From IMG/VR virus record IMGVR_UViG_3300011115_000716, positions 1 through 64,000 of that record: a stretch of 64,000 bases of DNA. One strand, 5' to 3'. Source of the DNA: a virus. Numbering within the stretch: the first letter of the stretch is position 1; the number at the start of each line of letters is the position of its first letter. Below, one piece after another: positions 1 through 7,568 of this stretch. Both the position numbers and the translations under genes were made by a program. The notes beneath the pieces are model-generated. The model did not search any database. It had not been told where the DNA came from and saw only the letters and a list, made by a program, of their open reading frames with translations.

Positions 1-1946
1 CCATCAACAAGAGGCACAACAATTTCAGCGTTGTGACCATCAATAGTCATACTGTCACTGTAACCCCAAGCCTTACGGCGTTCTTCATCCCACTGACGAG
101 TCTCATCAACAAAGCCTAAGGCAGTAATAACACCAGCCCTACGTAATCTGTGAATGATTTGGTCTTGTTCCTTAGCGTTATACCAAACACCATCAGTAAT
201 AACAATAAGAATCTTAATAGCACGCTCACTGTTAGCAAAGACATACTTGGCATAGTCAAGTGCTTGCTTAGGGCTAGTGCCACCAGCAGTGCCAACGAAT
301 GTCTTAGTTACCTTAGCCTTTTGATTAGCACTGTATAACATACGAGCATCATCAGCAAAGGTAAGCACTGTAGTGCTAGCACCTATCTTATCCATAGCAC
401 GCTTGATAGCCCACATAGAATCGTGTGCTGACTCGATAGTCCAGTTCATAGAGCCAGAGTTATCTAGCAAGATGACTGTCTCAATGTCTACGACATCTTC
501 ACGACCTTCATCCCATCTATCAAACACTTCATCAACAGCACCACCAGTAGCGTAACGATACACACTAAGTTTGCCACCACTAACTTTACGCTCCCAACCT
601 GGGTCATGCTCAGCACGGATAAGTTCTAGTTGATTAACAAAGGACTTGACTTGCTGTATAACTTCAGGTGCTACAGGTTTTTGCTGCTCGTAATTACTAC
701 GGGCTGGTGTTGGTTGATGCTTACTAGATAAAGTAGTCTCACCATTAAAGTTAGCAACCATATCATTGATATCTTCACGCAATGTATTCTTAATATTAGT
801 AAGATGCTTCTTAGCAATACTAGTTATATCATTTACCATACCAGGCTTAGGTTTACCACCAACAGATTGACTACTAGGCTTATCTGAATCACCATCACCA
901 GGCTTATCATTATCACCATCACCGTCACCGTCACTATCACCGTCACCATCACCAGGCTTATCACCAGGTTTATCTCCAGGTTGGTCACCAGGTTCAGGCT
1001 TATCATACTCTTCACCTTCTTCATCACCAGTAGACTCTGTGAACTCTTTGTCACGTTCCTTAAGAATCTTCTCAATGATACGGTCTTGACCTGCCTTAGG
1101 CATAGGTTTAGAACGTTCTGATGACTTGATGATAGAACCTTTGCCATCTTCATTCATATTAGGCATCTCTTGCCAACCACCATGTGGGTTACCATAAGGT
1201 GGATTCTTAGCAGGGTCCTTGAATGCTTCGTGAATGATGTCATGATACTCTTTGATGAGTTGCATTGCTATAGGTATCTGAGCACTGTCTGCTAAGTTAA
1301 GCACTGTGTATTTACTGATGATGTCAGATAACTCAGTGACTAACTCAGGCAGAACGAATGCCTTACGCAATGCTTTACGTAACTCAAGTGGAAGGTATGT
1401 TCTACCGTCTATTAACGGAAACAACATACCTAACTCAGTTGGGTTATCAATTAGATACTTAGCAATAGCTGCAGTAAACCAGTGCTTAACGTTACTATAC
1501 TTAGCACTTAAGAATACTTCAGTACGCTGGCTCTCTAGTGCATTGAACGCACGCTCATACTGATTACCACGAACCCACTTGACTAAATTACTACCAGCAC
1601 GAGGTGTTAATAAGATACGACCTATCTCGTGCAGAGATACACCACGAAGTTGCAACGCAACATCAGGGTCATTCAAGTCTCCAATATTTTTGGGATTGAA
1701 TGTAATATTCTCTGCATCTGATATAGCAATGGTACCTTTAGGCAACTCATAGAACTTATCTTTATCATCAGATACTGATACGTTAATCTGCCTAGCAGTT
1801 AACGCACTAGCAAACTTAGATACGACTTGAGCCATGCGTTCTTTTAGTTCATCTTGTCTATCAATAACATTAGTATTGTCAACCTTAAAGTCAATATCAA
1901 TACCAAGTTCATCATAATCAAATGAACCACGACCAATTTCAGTCAT
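1..1946 (-). CDS. VWA-domain protein, CobT-like (runs off left edge)
   Basis: Open frame of at least 648 codons starting at 1946 after a good ribosome site (AAAGGAG, five bases from ATG) and continuing past position 1. The C-terminal part is a von Willebrand A domain. Its MIDAS first motif DNSGSM begins at residue 495, followed by a GGTSP threonine motif and ITDG. Before it lies a low-complexity Gly/Asp/Pro linker around residues 330-370. A long N-terminal region, acidic middle and C-terminal VWA is the layout of CobT and of VWA partners of MoxR ATPases. The AAA+ gene directly upstream supports this. VWA proteins of this type bind the ATPase and a substrate through a metal ion. The phage substrate is unknown, and a true cobalt chelatase role is not shown. 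Confidence 0.85.
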   Translation of the reverse strand, partial: MTEIGRGSFDYDELGIDIDFKVDNTNVIDRQDELKERMAQVVSKFASALTARQINVSVSDDKDKFYELPKGTIAISDAENITFNPKNIGDLNDPDVALQLRGVSLHEIGRILLTPRAGSNLVKWVRGNQYERAFNALESQRTEVFLSAKYSNVKHWFTAAIAKYLIDNPTELGMLFPLIDGRTYLPLELRKALRKAFVLPELVTELSDIISKYTVLNLADSAQIPIAMQLIKEYHDIIHEAFKDPAKNPPYGNPHGGWQEMPNMNEDGKGSIIKSSERSKPMPKAGQDRIIEKILKERDKEFTESTGDEEGEEYDKPEPGDQPGDKPGDKPGDGDGDSDGDGDGDNDKPGDGDSDKPSSQSVGGKPKPGMVNDITSIAKKHLTNIKNTLREDINDMVANFNGETTLSSKHQPTPARSNYEQQKPVAPEVIQQVKSFVNQLELIRAEHDPGWERKVSGGKLSVYRYATGGAVDEVFDRWDEGREDVVDIETVILLDNSGSMNWTIESAHDSMWAIKRAMDKIGASTTVLTFADDARMLYSANQKAKVTKTFVGTAGGTSPKQALDYAKYVFANSERAIKILIVITDGVWYNAKEQDQIIHRLRRAGVITALGFVDETRQWDEERRKAWGYSDSMTIDGHNAEIVVPLVD

Positions 1947-1971
1947 GTATTTCTCCTTTACTATAAATAGA

Positions 1972-1991
1972 GTGGGGGCTTACGCCCCCAC
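1972..1991 (-). terminator. Perfect 8-bp hairpin between ATPase and VWA genes
   Basis: GTGGGGGC, four-base loop, GCCCCCAC, in the 56-bp gap between the two genes. There is no T run on the minus-strand side, so it may be an RNA processing or attenuation hairpin, not a full terminator. Confidence 0.4.
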
Positions 1992-2002
1992 CCTGATTGA
2001 TA

Positions 2003-3334
2003 CTAGACAGAATAACTGTCTAATGATACACCGATGTCTGCTGCAATAGCATCGATGTCTGCATCAAGACGCATCTTAATTGCTTCACGCTCACCATCAT
2101 CCTTAGGGAAGTTGTTAAGCAATGAATACACTGCAAAGCCAAGGTTAAGTTTCTGTGCTTGGTCAATGAAGTTCATCAGGATACGTGGTGACATTGGTGT
2201 AGTGAACTGGTCAGTAGTCTTGCTTGCTTCACGAATGCTCTGTGCAAACTGTAGCAATGACTCAGACTTGATGAACTTACGTTCTACATCAATATCGTAA
2301 TCAAACTCAAGCTTAGGTTGCATACGGTCAACTAAAGCAACATCTTGCTTAGTGACTGCATAACCTGTGCCTGTGTTCTGGTCAACGATAAACAAGCAAT
2401 CAGGGTGGACCTTGACAACCTTGTTAAGTTGGTCAATGATTAACTCACGCTCATTAAGGACACGCAAGAACAAGTCTGCTGCCTTGGCAGGCATACGACT
2501 TAGTTCATTGATAAGGATTACTGATGGCTGCTGAATCGCAGTAAGGAACTGGCTGTCTTTCCATACAACGCTGTTGCCAACGCCTGTAGGGAAGAAACGA
2601 CCGTGAACTTTGCTCTCGTCAATCTGACGGCTACCTTCAATAACTACGAATGGTAGGTGATTAACTGCTGCAAAGTTATACGCAAAACTAGTCTTGCCTG
2701 TACCAGCAGGACCAGTGATAAGTAAAGTCCTTTGATTATGCTGACAATACTTAGCAACAGTAGCATCGCTAATATTGCCTGGCATTGTTCGGTCAAAGTA
2801 AGGCTTTACTTCTGGTATAACTAGAACGGCATCGCTGTTGCTAGTTGGTGTTGCTATTTCCATAGGTGTCTCCTTAGACATCTCGGGTTGGACAAGTAAC
2901 GGAATTGCTACTTGCTCTTGCACCACTGGCTGTGGTGTGGCTTGTGTTACTAGAACAATTGCTTGCTCATAAATAGACAATGAACTTGGGTCATTCAATG
3001 CTTGGTCTAGTAGATTTTGGAACTCTTCTAGAGCAGACCTTGAACTAGGCTTAGTTGTTTCAGGTAATTTCTTACCTAACTTCACCAAAAACATTGATGG
3101 TGTTATTGTGGAATTGATTACTCTATCTTCTGATGGAGTAGTCTTGAGTGATACTGGCTGTCCGACTAGTAACTCATCTTGTTCAATGAGCACATCGCCT
3201 TCTATCCAAGCACCAGCACGACCTCGACCTTCGCCTAATCGTGAGAAGATACGAACATCTTCAGTAGTAGGAACTACTGCTACTGTTCGCATCTCGCCAC
3301 TAGAAGTCTGAGACTTCATCATAGCTGCGTACAT
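2003..3334 (-). CDS. MoxR/CobS-type AAA+ ATPase
   Basis: 443 residues, ATG preceded by AAAGG at six bases. Walker A GPAGTGKT is at 208-215 and Walker B VILINE at 272-277. The Walker B region, followed by SRMPAKAADLFLRVLNE, resembles the MoxR/CobS group. The first 200 residues are not an ATPase core: they contain a possible beta-rich domain (1-90) and a Pro/Gln-rich linker (about 130-170). Members of this group remodel or load proteins together with a VWA protein, and such a protein is encoded immediately downstream. CobS-like genes are known in some other phages. The substrate in this phage cannot be told from sequence. Confidence 0.88.
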   Translation of the reverse strand: MYAAMMKSQTSSGEMRTVAVVPTTEDVRIFSRLGEGRGRAGAWIEGDVLIEQDELLVGQPVSLKTTPSEDRVINSTITPSMFLVKLGKKLPETTKPSSRSALEEFQNLLDQALNDPSSLSIYEQAIVLVTQATPQPVVQEQVAIPLLVQPEMSKETPMEIATPTSNSDAVLVIPEVKPYFDRTMPGNISDATVAKYCQHNQRTLLITGPAGTGKTSFAYNFAAVNHLPFVVIEGSRQIDESKVHGRFFPTGVGNSVVWKDSQFLTAIQQPSVILINELSRMPAKAADLFLRVLNERELIIDQLNKVVKVHPDCLFIVDQNTGTGYAVTKQDVALVDRMQPKLEFDYDIDVERKFIKSESLLQFAQSIREASKTTDQFTTPMSPRILMNFIDQAQKLNLGFAVYSLLNNFPKDDGEREAIKMRLDADIDAIAADIGVSLDSYSV

Positions 3335-3345
3335 ATGTTGCCTTT

Positions 3346-3738
3346 CTATTCGGTTGGACTATCAAATTCAATGTCACTCATAATGTCATTGAACTTGCTA
3401 GTAATTTCCTGATTAGCCATTGCTTCATCAGTGCTTTGCCAGGCCATTGTAGGCGTGCCTGTAATAACGCCTTGTATATAACGATGAGTATCTCCCTCAG
3501 CATTAACTAAATACAAGACCCCGTCCTTAACTTCAGCATTAGGATGCTTCTTTAAGGTTATTTCTAGGAATCCCTGGCTCATTGCCTTGGCTGATTCTAA
3601 TGTTGGAAATTGCATTTCAAGCACTTCCAACGCATCCTCACCGTTAACAATGGTGCAATCTAGGCATTTCTTAACAATGTAATAAGATAAGTTGCCGTTG
3701 ATTTCACTTGCTGTGATTCTAGGAATGTTGTTATCCAT
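3346..3738 (-). CDS. Hypothetical protein
   Basis: 130 residues, ATG start after AAAGG, 11 bp upstream of the ATPase gene and so probably in its operon. The fold looks mixed alpha/beta, with Cys24 and Cys27 as the only notable pair. It ends in an acidic tail. I do not recognise a family. Being first in the ATPase-VWA operon, it could be a partner of that pair, but this is inference. Confidence 0.75.
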   Translation of the reverse strand: MDNNIPRITASEINGNLSYYIVKKCLDCTIVNGEDALEVLEMQFPTLESAKAMSQGFLEITLKKHPNAEVKDGVLYLVNAEGDTHRYIQGVITGTPTMAWQSTDEAMANQEITSKFNDIMSDIEFDSPTE

Positions 3739-3900
3739 TAGGACACCAACCTTTCTATATAATGGACTACTAACGGTTGTTAGCAGGTTTGTCTATATTG
3801 CTATAGACACTACATATATAAGACTTGTTTATATAAGTAATGCGTATAGCAACGCTGGCAAAATGTTTGTGTTGGGCTCGCCATCGCCCTGTGGTATAGA

Positions 3901-3968
3901 CAAGCCCCCTGCTTGAGGTTACTAGTCGAATAGACTTATTATGTAACGCTCAATATACAGGGGGCTTG
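3901..3968 (-). ncRNA. Nested three-stem hairpin
   Basis: An outer 11-bp stem (CAAGCCCCCTG with CAGGGGGCTTG) encloses a second stem (TTGAG-GTTAC with GTAAC-CTCAA, one bulge) and a third (AGTC/GACT, loop GAATA). Three nested stems in 68 bases are unlikely by chance and suggest a folded RNA element. Confidence 0.45.
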
Positions 3969-4192
3969 AGGTGTGTTCATATAATTTGAAATTAAGTTAG
4001 CTAAACTAACTGGGCCATCAGGGTAGTAGAGAACTCAGCACTCAGCAAATTAATCTACCCTTACACCAGGGAACCACTACGAATATACCAGCCAGAGTAT
4101 ATAAGTTCGGCATCTCACCAACTCAGGCTTTGATTGACTGGCCTAGCCACACCAGATGCTATGTACTACTACATAGAATTCTTATTTGTAAT

Positions 4193-4326
4193 GCCTGTCT
4201 AGTTCTAGGGTTACCGGAGTTTCTACACCCTTGTCGTGGTCTATAAGCATTTCAGAGTATACCCTTACTAATCCGCAACCTAACCTCGTTGTATCTAACA
4301 TCTTTAGCCCTTGGTTCTAGACAGGC
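4193..4326 (-). ncRNA. 134-base element closed by a 10-bp stem
   Basis: GCCTGTCTAG at 4193-4202 pairs with CTAGACAGGC at 4317-4326, and the helix can be extended inward with one bulge (CTAGGG with CCCTTGG). This is the pattern of a closed structured RNA of about 134 bases. Its function is unknown. Confidence 0.35.
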
Positions 4327-4333
4327 ACTACGC

Positions 4334-4383
4334 CCTTTACATTTTGTAAAGGTTAGCCACTAGCAACATCTCTGCTGCTAGTG
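4334..4383 (-). terminator. Double hairpin downstream of leftward gene
   Basis: The first hairpin on the minus strand is CACTAGCA/TGCTAGTG (4358-4383), followed by CCTTTACA/TGTAAAGG with a 3-base loop (4334-4352). They follow the stop at 4402. There is no long T run, so termination is plausible but not certain. Confidence 0.35.
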
Positions 4384-4401
4384 ACAGTTCCTTACAAACT
4401 A

Positions 4402-4905
4402 TTAGAACTTGTTTAGGAAGTTAAAGTCCTTAACCTGAATTTCTACTGTGCCTGTAGGTAGTAACTCTAGCATCTGCAGTGCTTTCTTGAAGTGAAAGAT
4501 AACTGCATCAATTGATATTGGACGGTTATATGAATCAAAGTACTGAGGAATTGCTTTATACAATTCACCATTCTTCTTTTGCATATCTTCTCTGAATTGG
4601 TAACGACTAAACTCTGGTCGTGGAGTTAGTGCACTAAGGTCAACACCATTCAAGTAAAGAGTTGCTGCTGAATTGCCTCGAATATCTATTGATAGGTTCT
4701 GAACATCTTTAGCTGAACTAAGAAGTGCCTTAGCTGCCTTAACATTCCAAGCCTTGAGGTCTTTCTCATACTTTTCTTCTGCTGCTTTGTAATCAGCATC
4801 ATACTTGTCTCGTGCAGTGTTATACGCTTTGATGCTATCTTCTAGCGTCTTTAACTTTGTAGTAATTTGATTGCGTGTTGCTACTACATTGATTTGTTGT
4901 GCCAT
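4402..4905 (-). CDS. Hypothetical coiled-coil protein
   Basis: 167 residues. ATG follows an AAGGCGGAG ribosome site. Residues 10-60 are strongly helical and charged, rich in Lys, Glu, Asp and Ala (coiled coil). The C-terminal half is mixed. No family recognised. It is the last gene before the structured gene-less region. Confidence 0.78.
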   Translation of the reverse strand: MAQQINVVATRNQITTKLKTLEDSIKAYNTARDKYDADYKAAEEKYEKDLKAWNVKAAKALLSSAKDVQNLSIDIRGNSAATLYLNGVDLSALTPRPEFSRYQFREDMQKKNGELYKAIPQYFDSYNRPISIDAVIFHFKKALQMLELLPTGTVEIQVKDFNFLNKF

Positions 4906-4965
4906 TTGTTGCTCCGCCTTTCTAAACGGTTATTGCTATCTGTTAACGGAATTGCTAACAGAAAC

Positions 4966-5133
4966 TTACTTGCTAGGCTTGTACCCATCAGCAAACATCT
5001 TAGCGTTGTGTACTCTGATAGCACCTATCTCTCTATCAACATGCTGTAGTTTTACATTAGCCTTACGCTCTACCCAGAACCAAAACTTCCAGCGTAGTAG
5101 TTGACGATTGGATATCTTACGAAACTCACTCAT
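4966..5133 (-). CDS. Small basic hypothetical protein
   Basis: 55 residues if started at the ATG at 5133, whose first base overlaps the stop of the upstream gene (TAATG), suggesting translational coupling. A longer frame with a TTG start at 5178 exists but lies inside the upstream gene and lacks a ribosome site. The protein is rich in Lys, Arg and Trp (RWKFWFWVERK). No family recognised. Confidence 0.6.
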   Translation of the reverse strand: MSEFRKISNRQLLRWKFWFWVERKANVKLQHVDREIGAIRVHNAKMFADGYKPSK

Positions 5134-5276
5134 TAGATTCTCACCAGCCTTAACTTGATGCCTAAGCGTATATACCAAGGCAACTGGCTTATAGCATAGT
5201 CTGATACGTGCCAGCCCTTACAGTCTGGACATTCATACGCATCTTCAGTGCCTGTATATTTATAGTGCTTGTTCAT
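5133..5276 (-). CDS. Small zinc-knuckle-like protein (47 aa)
   Basis: Frame from ATG at 5276 with a strong ribosome site (AAGGAAGG, six bases away) to TAA at 5133. It has one CPDC knuckle followed by a GWHV segment, so it could bind metal with help from His23 or a partner. It overlaps DUF3039 upstream by 17 bp and the next gene by 1 bp, as expected in a compact operon. Confidence 0.65.
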   Translation of the reverse strand: MNKHYKYTGTEDAYECPDCKGWHVSDYAISQLPWYIRLGIKLRLVRI

Positions 5277-5514
5277 TTGTAGCCTTCCTTATTCCTAGGA
5301 CAAATCCTTCTGAGAGTAGTCCTGATTTAGTTAGTTCTTCTAGTTCTTTCTTGATGTCGTAGAGTGATTGGCACTCTGGACATACAGGAAACTTTTGTGG
5401 GTCATTACTAGGCACGAACTCTATGCCACATACTGCCTTAATTATTTTGCCATTGACATAGCCTTCCATTGCTTGGACTACATCTGTATAGTGGGCGTAC
5501 TTTTGTTCACTCAT
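5260..5514 (-). CDS. DUF3039-like protein
   Basis: 84 residues. The pattern AVCGIEFVPSNDPQKFPVCPEC matches the actinobacterial DUF3039 signature as I remember it (a Cys, then VP-x-DP-x-x-FPVCP-x-C), which probably forms a small zinc site. Function is unknown in cells and phages. It is useful mainly as a hint that the host is an actinobacterium. The coding region overlaps the next gene by 17 bp. Confidence 0.72.
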   Translation of the reverse strand: MSEQKYAHYTDVVQAMEGYVNGKIIKAVCGIEFVPSNDPQKFPVCPECQSLYDIKKELEELTKSGLLSEGFVLGIRKATNEQAL

Positions 5515-5750
5515 TAATTTTCCTCCAGTGTTTTATATATCTCTTTCATAAGATAAGAGATATCTCGTTGTAACCCTACTGTCCATATTGCTTCTATGAT
5601 TGGTAGGCTTGGGCATTTGTTGCCCCGTTCTATGTCAGACAGATGACCTAAGGCTACTGAAGCCCTAGAAGACACTGTCCTTAATGTGATGTCGTCTTGC
5701 TCTCTAATTCTTCTTAGAGTGTGTCCTACTGCTGTGTTAAGGTCCATCAT
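5514..5750 (-). CDS. XRE/ClgR-like helix-turn-helix regulator
   Basis: 78 residues, almost all one HTH domain. RIREQDDITLRTVSSRASV is followed by the recognition-helix-like GHLSDIERGNKCPS, which resembles actinobacterial ClgR (GYLSEVERGRKEPS type). It should bind DNA as a dimer. Two adjacent ATG codons (5750 and 5747) follow AAGGAGTA. It is the only clear transcription factor in the leftward block and could control the divergent region. No operator was identified for it. Confidence 0.75.
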   Translation of the reverse strand: MMDLNTAVGHTLRRIREQDDITLRTVSSRASVALGHLSDIERGNKCPSLPIIEAIWTVGLQRDISYLMKEIYKTLEEN

Positions 5751-5971
5751 TACTCCTTAAAGTATGCTGATACGGCTGCCCATATGAATGTGATACAACT
5801 TAGCACCATAAAGGCTATACACAATGACATTGCACTAGAGTATGCTTTCATTGCTTCAGGTGTTTCATTCATATAGTATTGAAACTCATACTCGTTAGCT
5901 AACTGCCACGATACAAAGCCACTAAGTAGCAAAGCAAATGCTAGTAGTGTCTTGAGTCCTGTTTTACTCAT
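5750..5971 (-). CDS. Small membrane protein, two transmembrane helices
   Basis: 73 residues from the ATG at 5971, which has AAGGAG eight bases upstream; a GTG nine bases earlier lies too close to that site. Two hydrophobic segments (about 7-23 and 45-66) are separated by a short polar loop. It overlaps the gene before by ATGA and shares one base with the HTH gene. Possible roles are superinfection exclusion or membrane anchoring; none can be shown. Confidence 0.7.
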   Translation of the reverse strand: MSKTGLKTLLAFALLLSGFVSWQLANEYEFQYYMNETPEAMKAYSSAMSLCIAFMVLSCITFIWAAVSAYFKE

Positions 5972-6141
5972 TTGTTCCACTCCTTAGTCTCAACATTCCA
6001 AGTCTGTTTAGAACGAGGTGTAGTGCTACCGTATTTTGCTTCTCTAACCTTGAGCCTAGCGATTGCTCGCTTGCTAGTGTTAGGTGGTGTTACAGGTGTT
6101 ACAGGTGTTACTGGCTTGTTAGCCTTGACTGATTTAGTCAT
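5968..6141 (-). CDS. Small basic protein with VTP repeats
   Basis: 57 residues from ATG at 6141 (AAAGGAG, six bases). It has a threefold Val-Thr-Pro repeat near residue 10, encoded by a 9-base tandem repeat, then a basic segment (RAIARLKVREAKYG). An in-frame upstream start exists but lies inside the preceding gene. Family unknown. Confidence 0.62.
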   Translation of the reverse strand: MTKSVKANKPVTPVTPVTPPNTSKRAIARLKVREAKYGSTTPRSKQTWNVETKEWNK

Positions 6142-6370
6142 TTGTTTCTCCTTTGAGTATTGAATCATACTGACGACCAAGTTCAACTAGTCGTTCAGTG
6201 TCTTGACGTTGTTTCTCTTCGGTTATATATTGTTCTATTGCTATTGACCTTAGATTTCTTAGATATGATACCTTTTCGGATGCTTCTCTAATGATTTTTT
6301 GCTGTTCAGCAATTTTTTCATCAACGTTCCTAACAACATAATCAGGAACTTCTATATCTTCATTGCTCAT
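6134..6370 (-). CDS. Hypothetical coiled-coil protein
   Basis: 78 residues, mostly one charged helix from residue 15 to 70 (heptad-like Glu, Lys, Ile and Leu). ATG preceded by AAAGG at some distance. First gene of the small operon running to 4966. Family unknown. Confidence 0.7.
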   Translation of the reverse strand: MSNEDIEVPDYVVRNVDEKIAEQQKIIREASEKVSYLRNLRSIAIEQYITEEKQRQDTERLVELGRQYDSILKGETND

Positions 6371-6397
6371 TGCTATACCTACCTTTCAAATAGGTTG

Positions 6398-6467
6398 GGG
6401 GGCTTAGCTACTTCTAGATAACGACTACCTGAAAGGTTGCGTGTCTCTTGGTTGCAACTAAGCCCCC
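6398..6467 (-). ncRNA. Hairpin element closed by GGGGGCTTAG/CTAAGCCCCC
   Basis: A 10-bp perfect stem encloses 50 bases with a minor CCT-GAA-AGG hairpin. It resembles the 3901-3968 element in using a C/G-rich outer stem with a CTTAG or CTTG end. It sits in the 264-bp gap (6371-6634) on the leftward strand and may be an attenuator or structured RNA. Confidence 0.35.
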
Positions 6468-6520
6468 GTCTTACCCTTAGAACGCCCCGACAATTAGGTA
6501 TAAAACAACACCGGGGGTCT

Positions 6521-6541
6521 AAGGGGGCTGTGCCCCCTTTT
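6521..6541. terminator. Strong GC hairpin, terminator-like
   Basis: AAGGGGGC, loop TGT, GCCCCCTT followed by TT on the plus strand. Leftward genes flank it, and on that strand it is followed by TTAGAC, which is weak for termination. It may separate the 6635-7356 pair from the 6370-4966 operon. A second 8-bp stem (CTCTCTAT/ATAGAGAG) lies just beyond, with a minus-strand TATAAT inside it. Confidence 0.5.
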
Positions 6542-6634
6542 ACTGCTCTCTATGGGGGACTTTATTATAGAGAGACAGAGAAGACTTAGAGGATAGATAA
6601 CCCACTTACTATCCTTGCTTCTATTGGAGAAGAC

Positions 6635-6988
6635 TTACTTAATGTAGTTCTCTACATATTCTGTTACAAACTGTAGGAAGTTGCTCTCTCTAGTAGGGTC
6701 AGTATCAAGATATTTACACGAGTAACAACCGACTTCTTCTATATTGGCAAGGAGAGAGTCATAGGCGTTCTCTTGCTTAGATATCTCGTTGTTCTCTCTA
6801 CTCATAGGCATAATAACTATACCTATATCAGAGAGTCCTGCTCTTACCATTACAACGGCATTACGGCTTGCTGTAATGATTTCTGTGTGCTTACACCCTT
6901 TAGACTCTTCTATGGTCTCTACGGGCTCTACAGGGCTTTCTTGACGTATCTTATAGCCACAGCCACAGCTACATCTTTTTTCACTCAT
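6635..6988 (-). CDS. Hypothetical protein with N-terminal Cys cluster
   Basis: 117 residues. The start contains CSCGCG followed by a second pair (CYSC, about residue 88-91), so a metal site is possible. ATG has GGGAG six bases upstream and overlaps the previous gene by four bases. Family unknown. Confidence 0.72.
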   Translation of the reverse strand: MSEKRCSCGCGYKIRQESPVEPVETIEESKGCKHTEIITASRNAVVMVRAGLSDIGIVIMPMSRENNEISKQENAYDSLLANIEEVGCYSCKYLDTDPTRESNFLQFVTEYVENYIK

Positions 6989-7356
6989 CGGTTTCTCCCA
7001 TCAGACACCACTTTCTTTGGCTTATGTGTTAGGTCAATCTGTCGAAGCATTGCTTCTTCTAGACTGATAGTCTCTCCACTTGGTAGAGTGACTTGGATGT
7101 TGCTGTTAGTAGGCAAGACTCTTGGCTTCACCGTAGTGACGCTTTCGTCTTTGTCTCCATTAAGAGCAGCATTTAGGACTTTGTTCTTTCCTATGATTGC
7201 GGCTTTCAACTTTGCCCACTCTTCGTTAATCTCATCTTGACTAGCAAGAGGGTTATTCTTGACATAGTCATACTGAAACTCTCCGTAAGACACTTTGACT
7301 TGCTGCTTAGCAACACGCTTGACATTGTGTCTACTCCGACGATTACGGTCAGACAT
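6985..7356 (-). CDS. Hypothetical protein
   Basis: 123 residues with a basic N-terminus (first 20 residues Arg/Lys rich), a central mixed region and a basic C-terminus. ATG follows AAAGGAG with a short four-base spacer. Overlaps the next gene by ATGA. Family unknown. Confidence 0.72.
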   Translation of the reverse strand: MSDRNRRSRHNVKRVAKQQVKVSYGEFQYDYVKNNPLASQDEINEEWAKLKAAIIGKNKVLNAALNGDKDESVTTVKPRVLPTNSNIQVTLPSGETISLEEAMLRQIDLTHKPKKVVSDGRNR

Positions 7357-7460
7357 ACTTCTCCTTTGTGTGTAGTACCTGATAACAAGCGACTTCTTCC
7401 CCTGTACATCTGGGCAGACCAGCTGTCAGGCTCTGCTTGCTTCTTAGCAGTAGCCAAGAG

Positions 7461-7516
7461 TGCCCCGGTAAGACTCGAACCTACCTGTACCAGCCTTGTA
7501 ATACTGGTTTGGGGCT
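7461..7516 (-). other. tRNA-like fragment, Val(TAC)-type, no D arm
   Basis: The minus strand shows a canonical T arm (GTAGG, loop TTCGAGT, CTTAC) followed by an acceptor-like CGGGGCA. Before it is an anticodon-arm-like hairpin with loop ATTACAAG on an ACCAGT/GCTGGT stem, which suits anticodon TAC. The 5' side gives only GCCCC for pairing and there is no D arm, so it is not a normal tRNA gene. The 5' half is replaced by another hairpin (7511-7541, GGGGCTT/AAGCCCC). It could be a decayed tRNA, a tRNA mimic or the 3' half of a tRNA kept as an attachment core. Confidence 0.3.
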
Positions 7517-7568
7517 TGTGCCTAGGTATTATGAAAGCCCCCTAGGCTTAGGGCTTGGTGTGTATGGT

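Larger units (their letters stand above)
3739..4401 (-). other. 663-bp gene-less region packed with inverted repeats
   Basis: No credible reading frame on either strand. It holds at least seven hairpins. Perfect stems are at 3791-3808 (7 bp) and 4159-4176 (7 bp), with others at 3901-3968, 4193-4326 (long range), 4334-4352 and 4358-4383. Flanking genes are all leftward, so the region is probably transcribed from the minus strand as a structured leader, spacer or non-coding RNA. I could not match it to tRNA, tmRNA or RNase P. Confidence 0.6.

Noticed and set aside
833-1153. 106-codon frame on the minus strand
   Set aside because: Different frame inside the VWA gene, produced by its Gly/Asp repeats.
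3739-4401. Normal tRNA or tmRNA gene in the hairpin-rich region
   Set aside because: No T-loop (TTCGA/TTCAA) or acceptor pairing on either strand matched a tRNA; no tmRNA-like ends.
6773-7240. 155-codon open frame on the plus strand
   Set aside because: It is antisense to two well-spaced leftward genes with ribosome sites and has a low-complexity, Cys/Phe-rich product.
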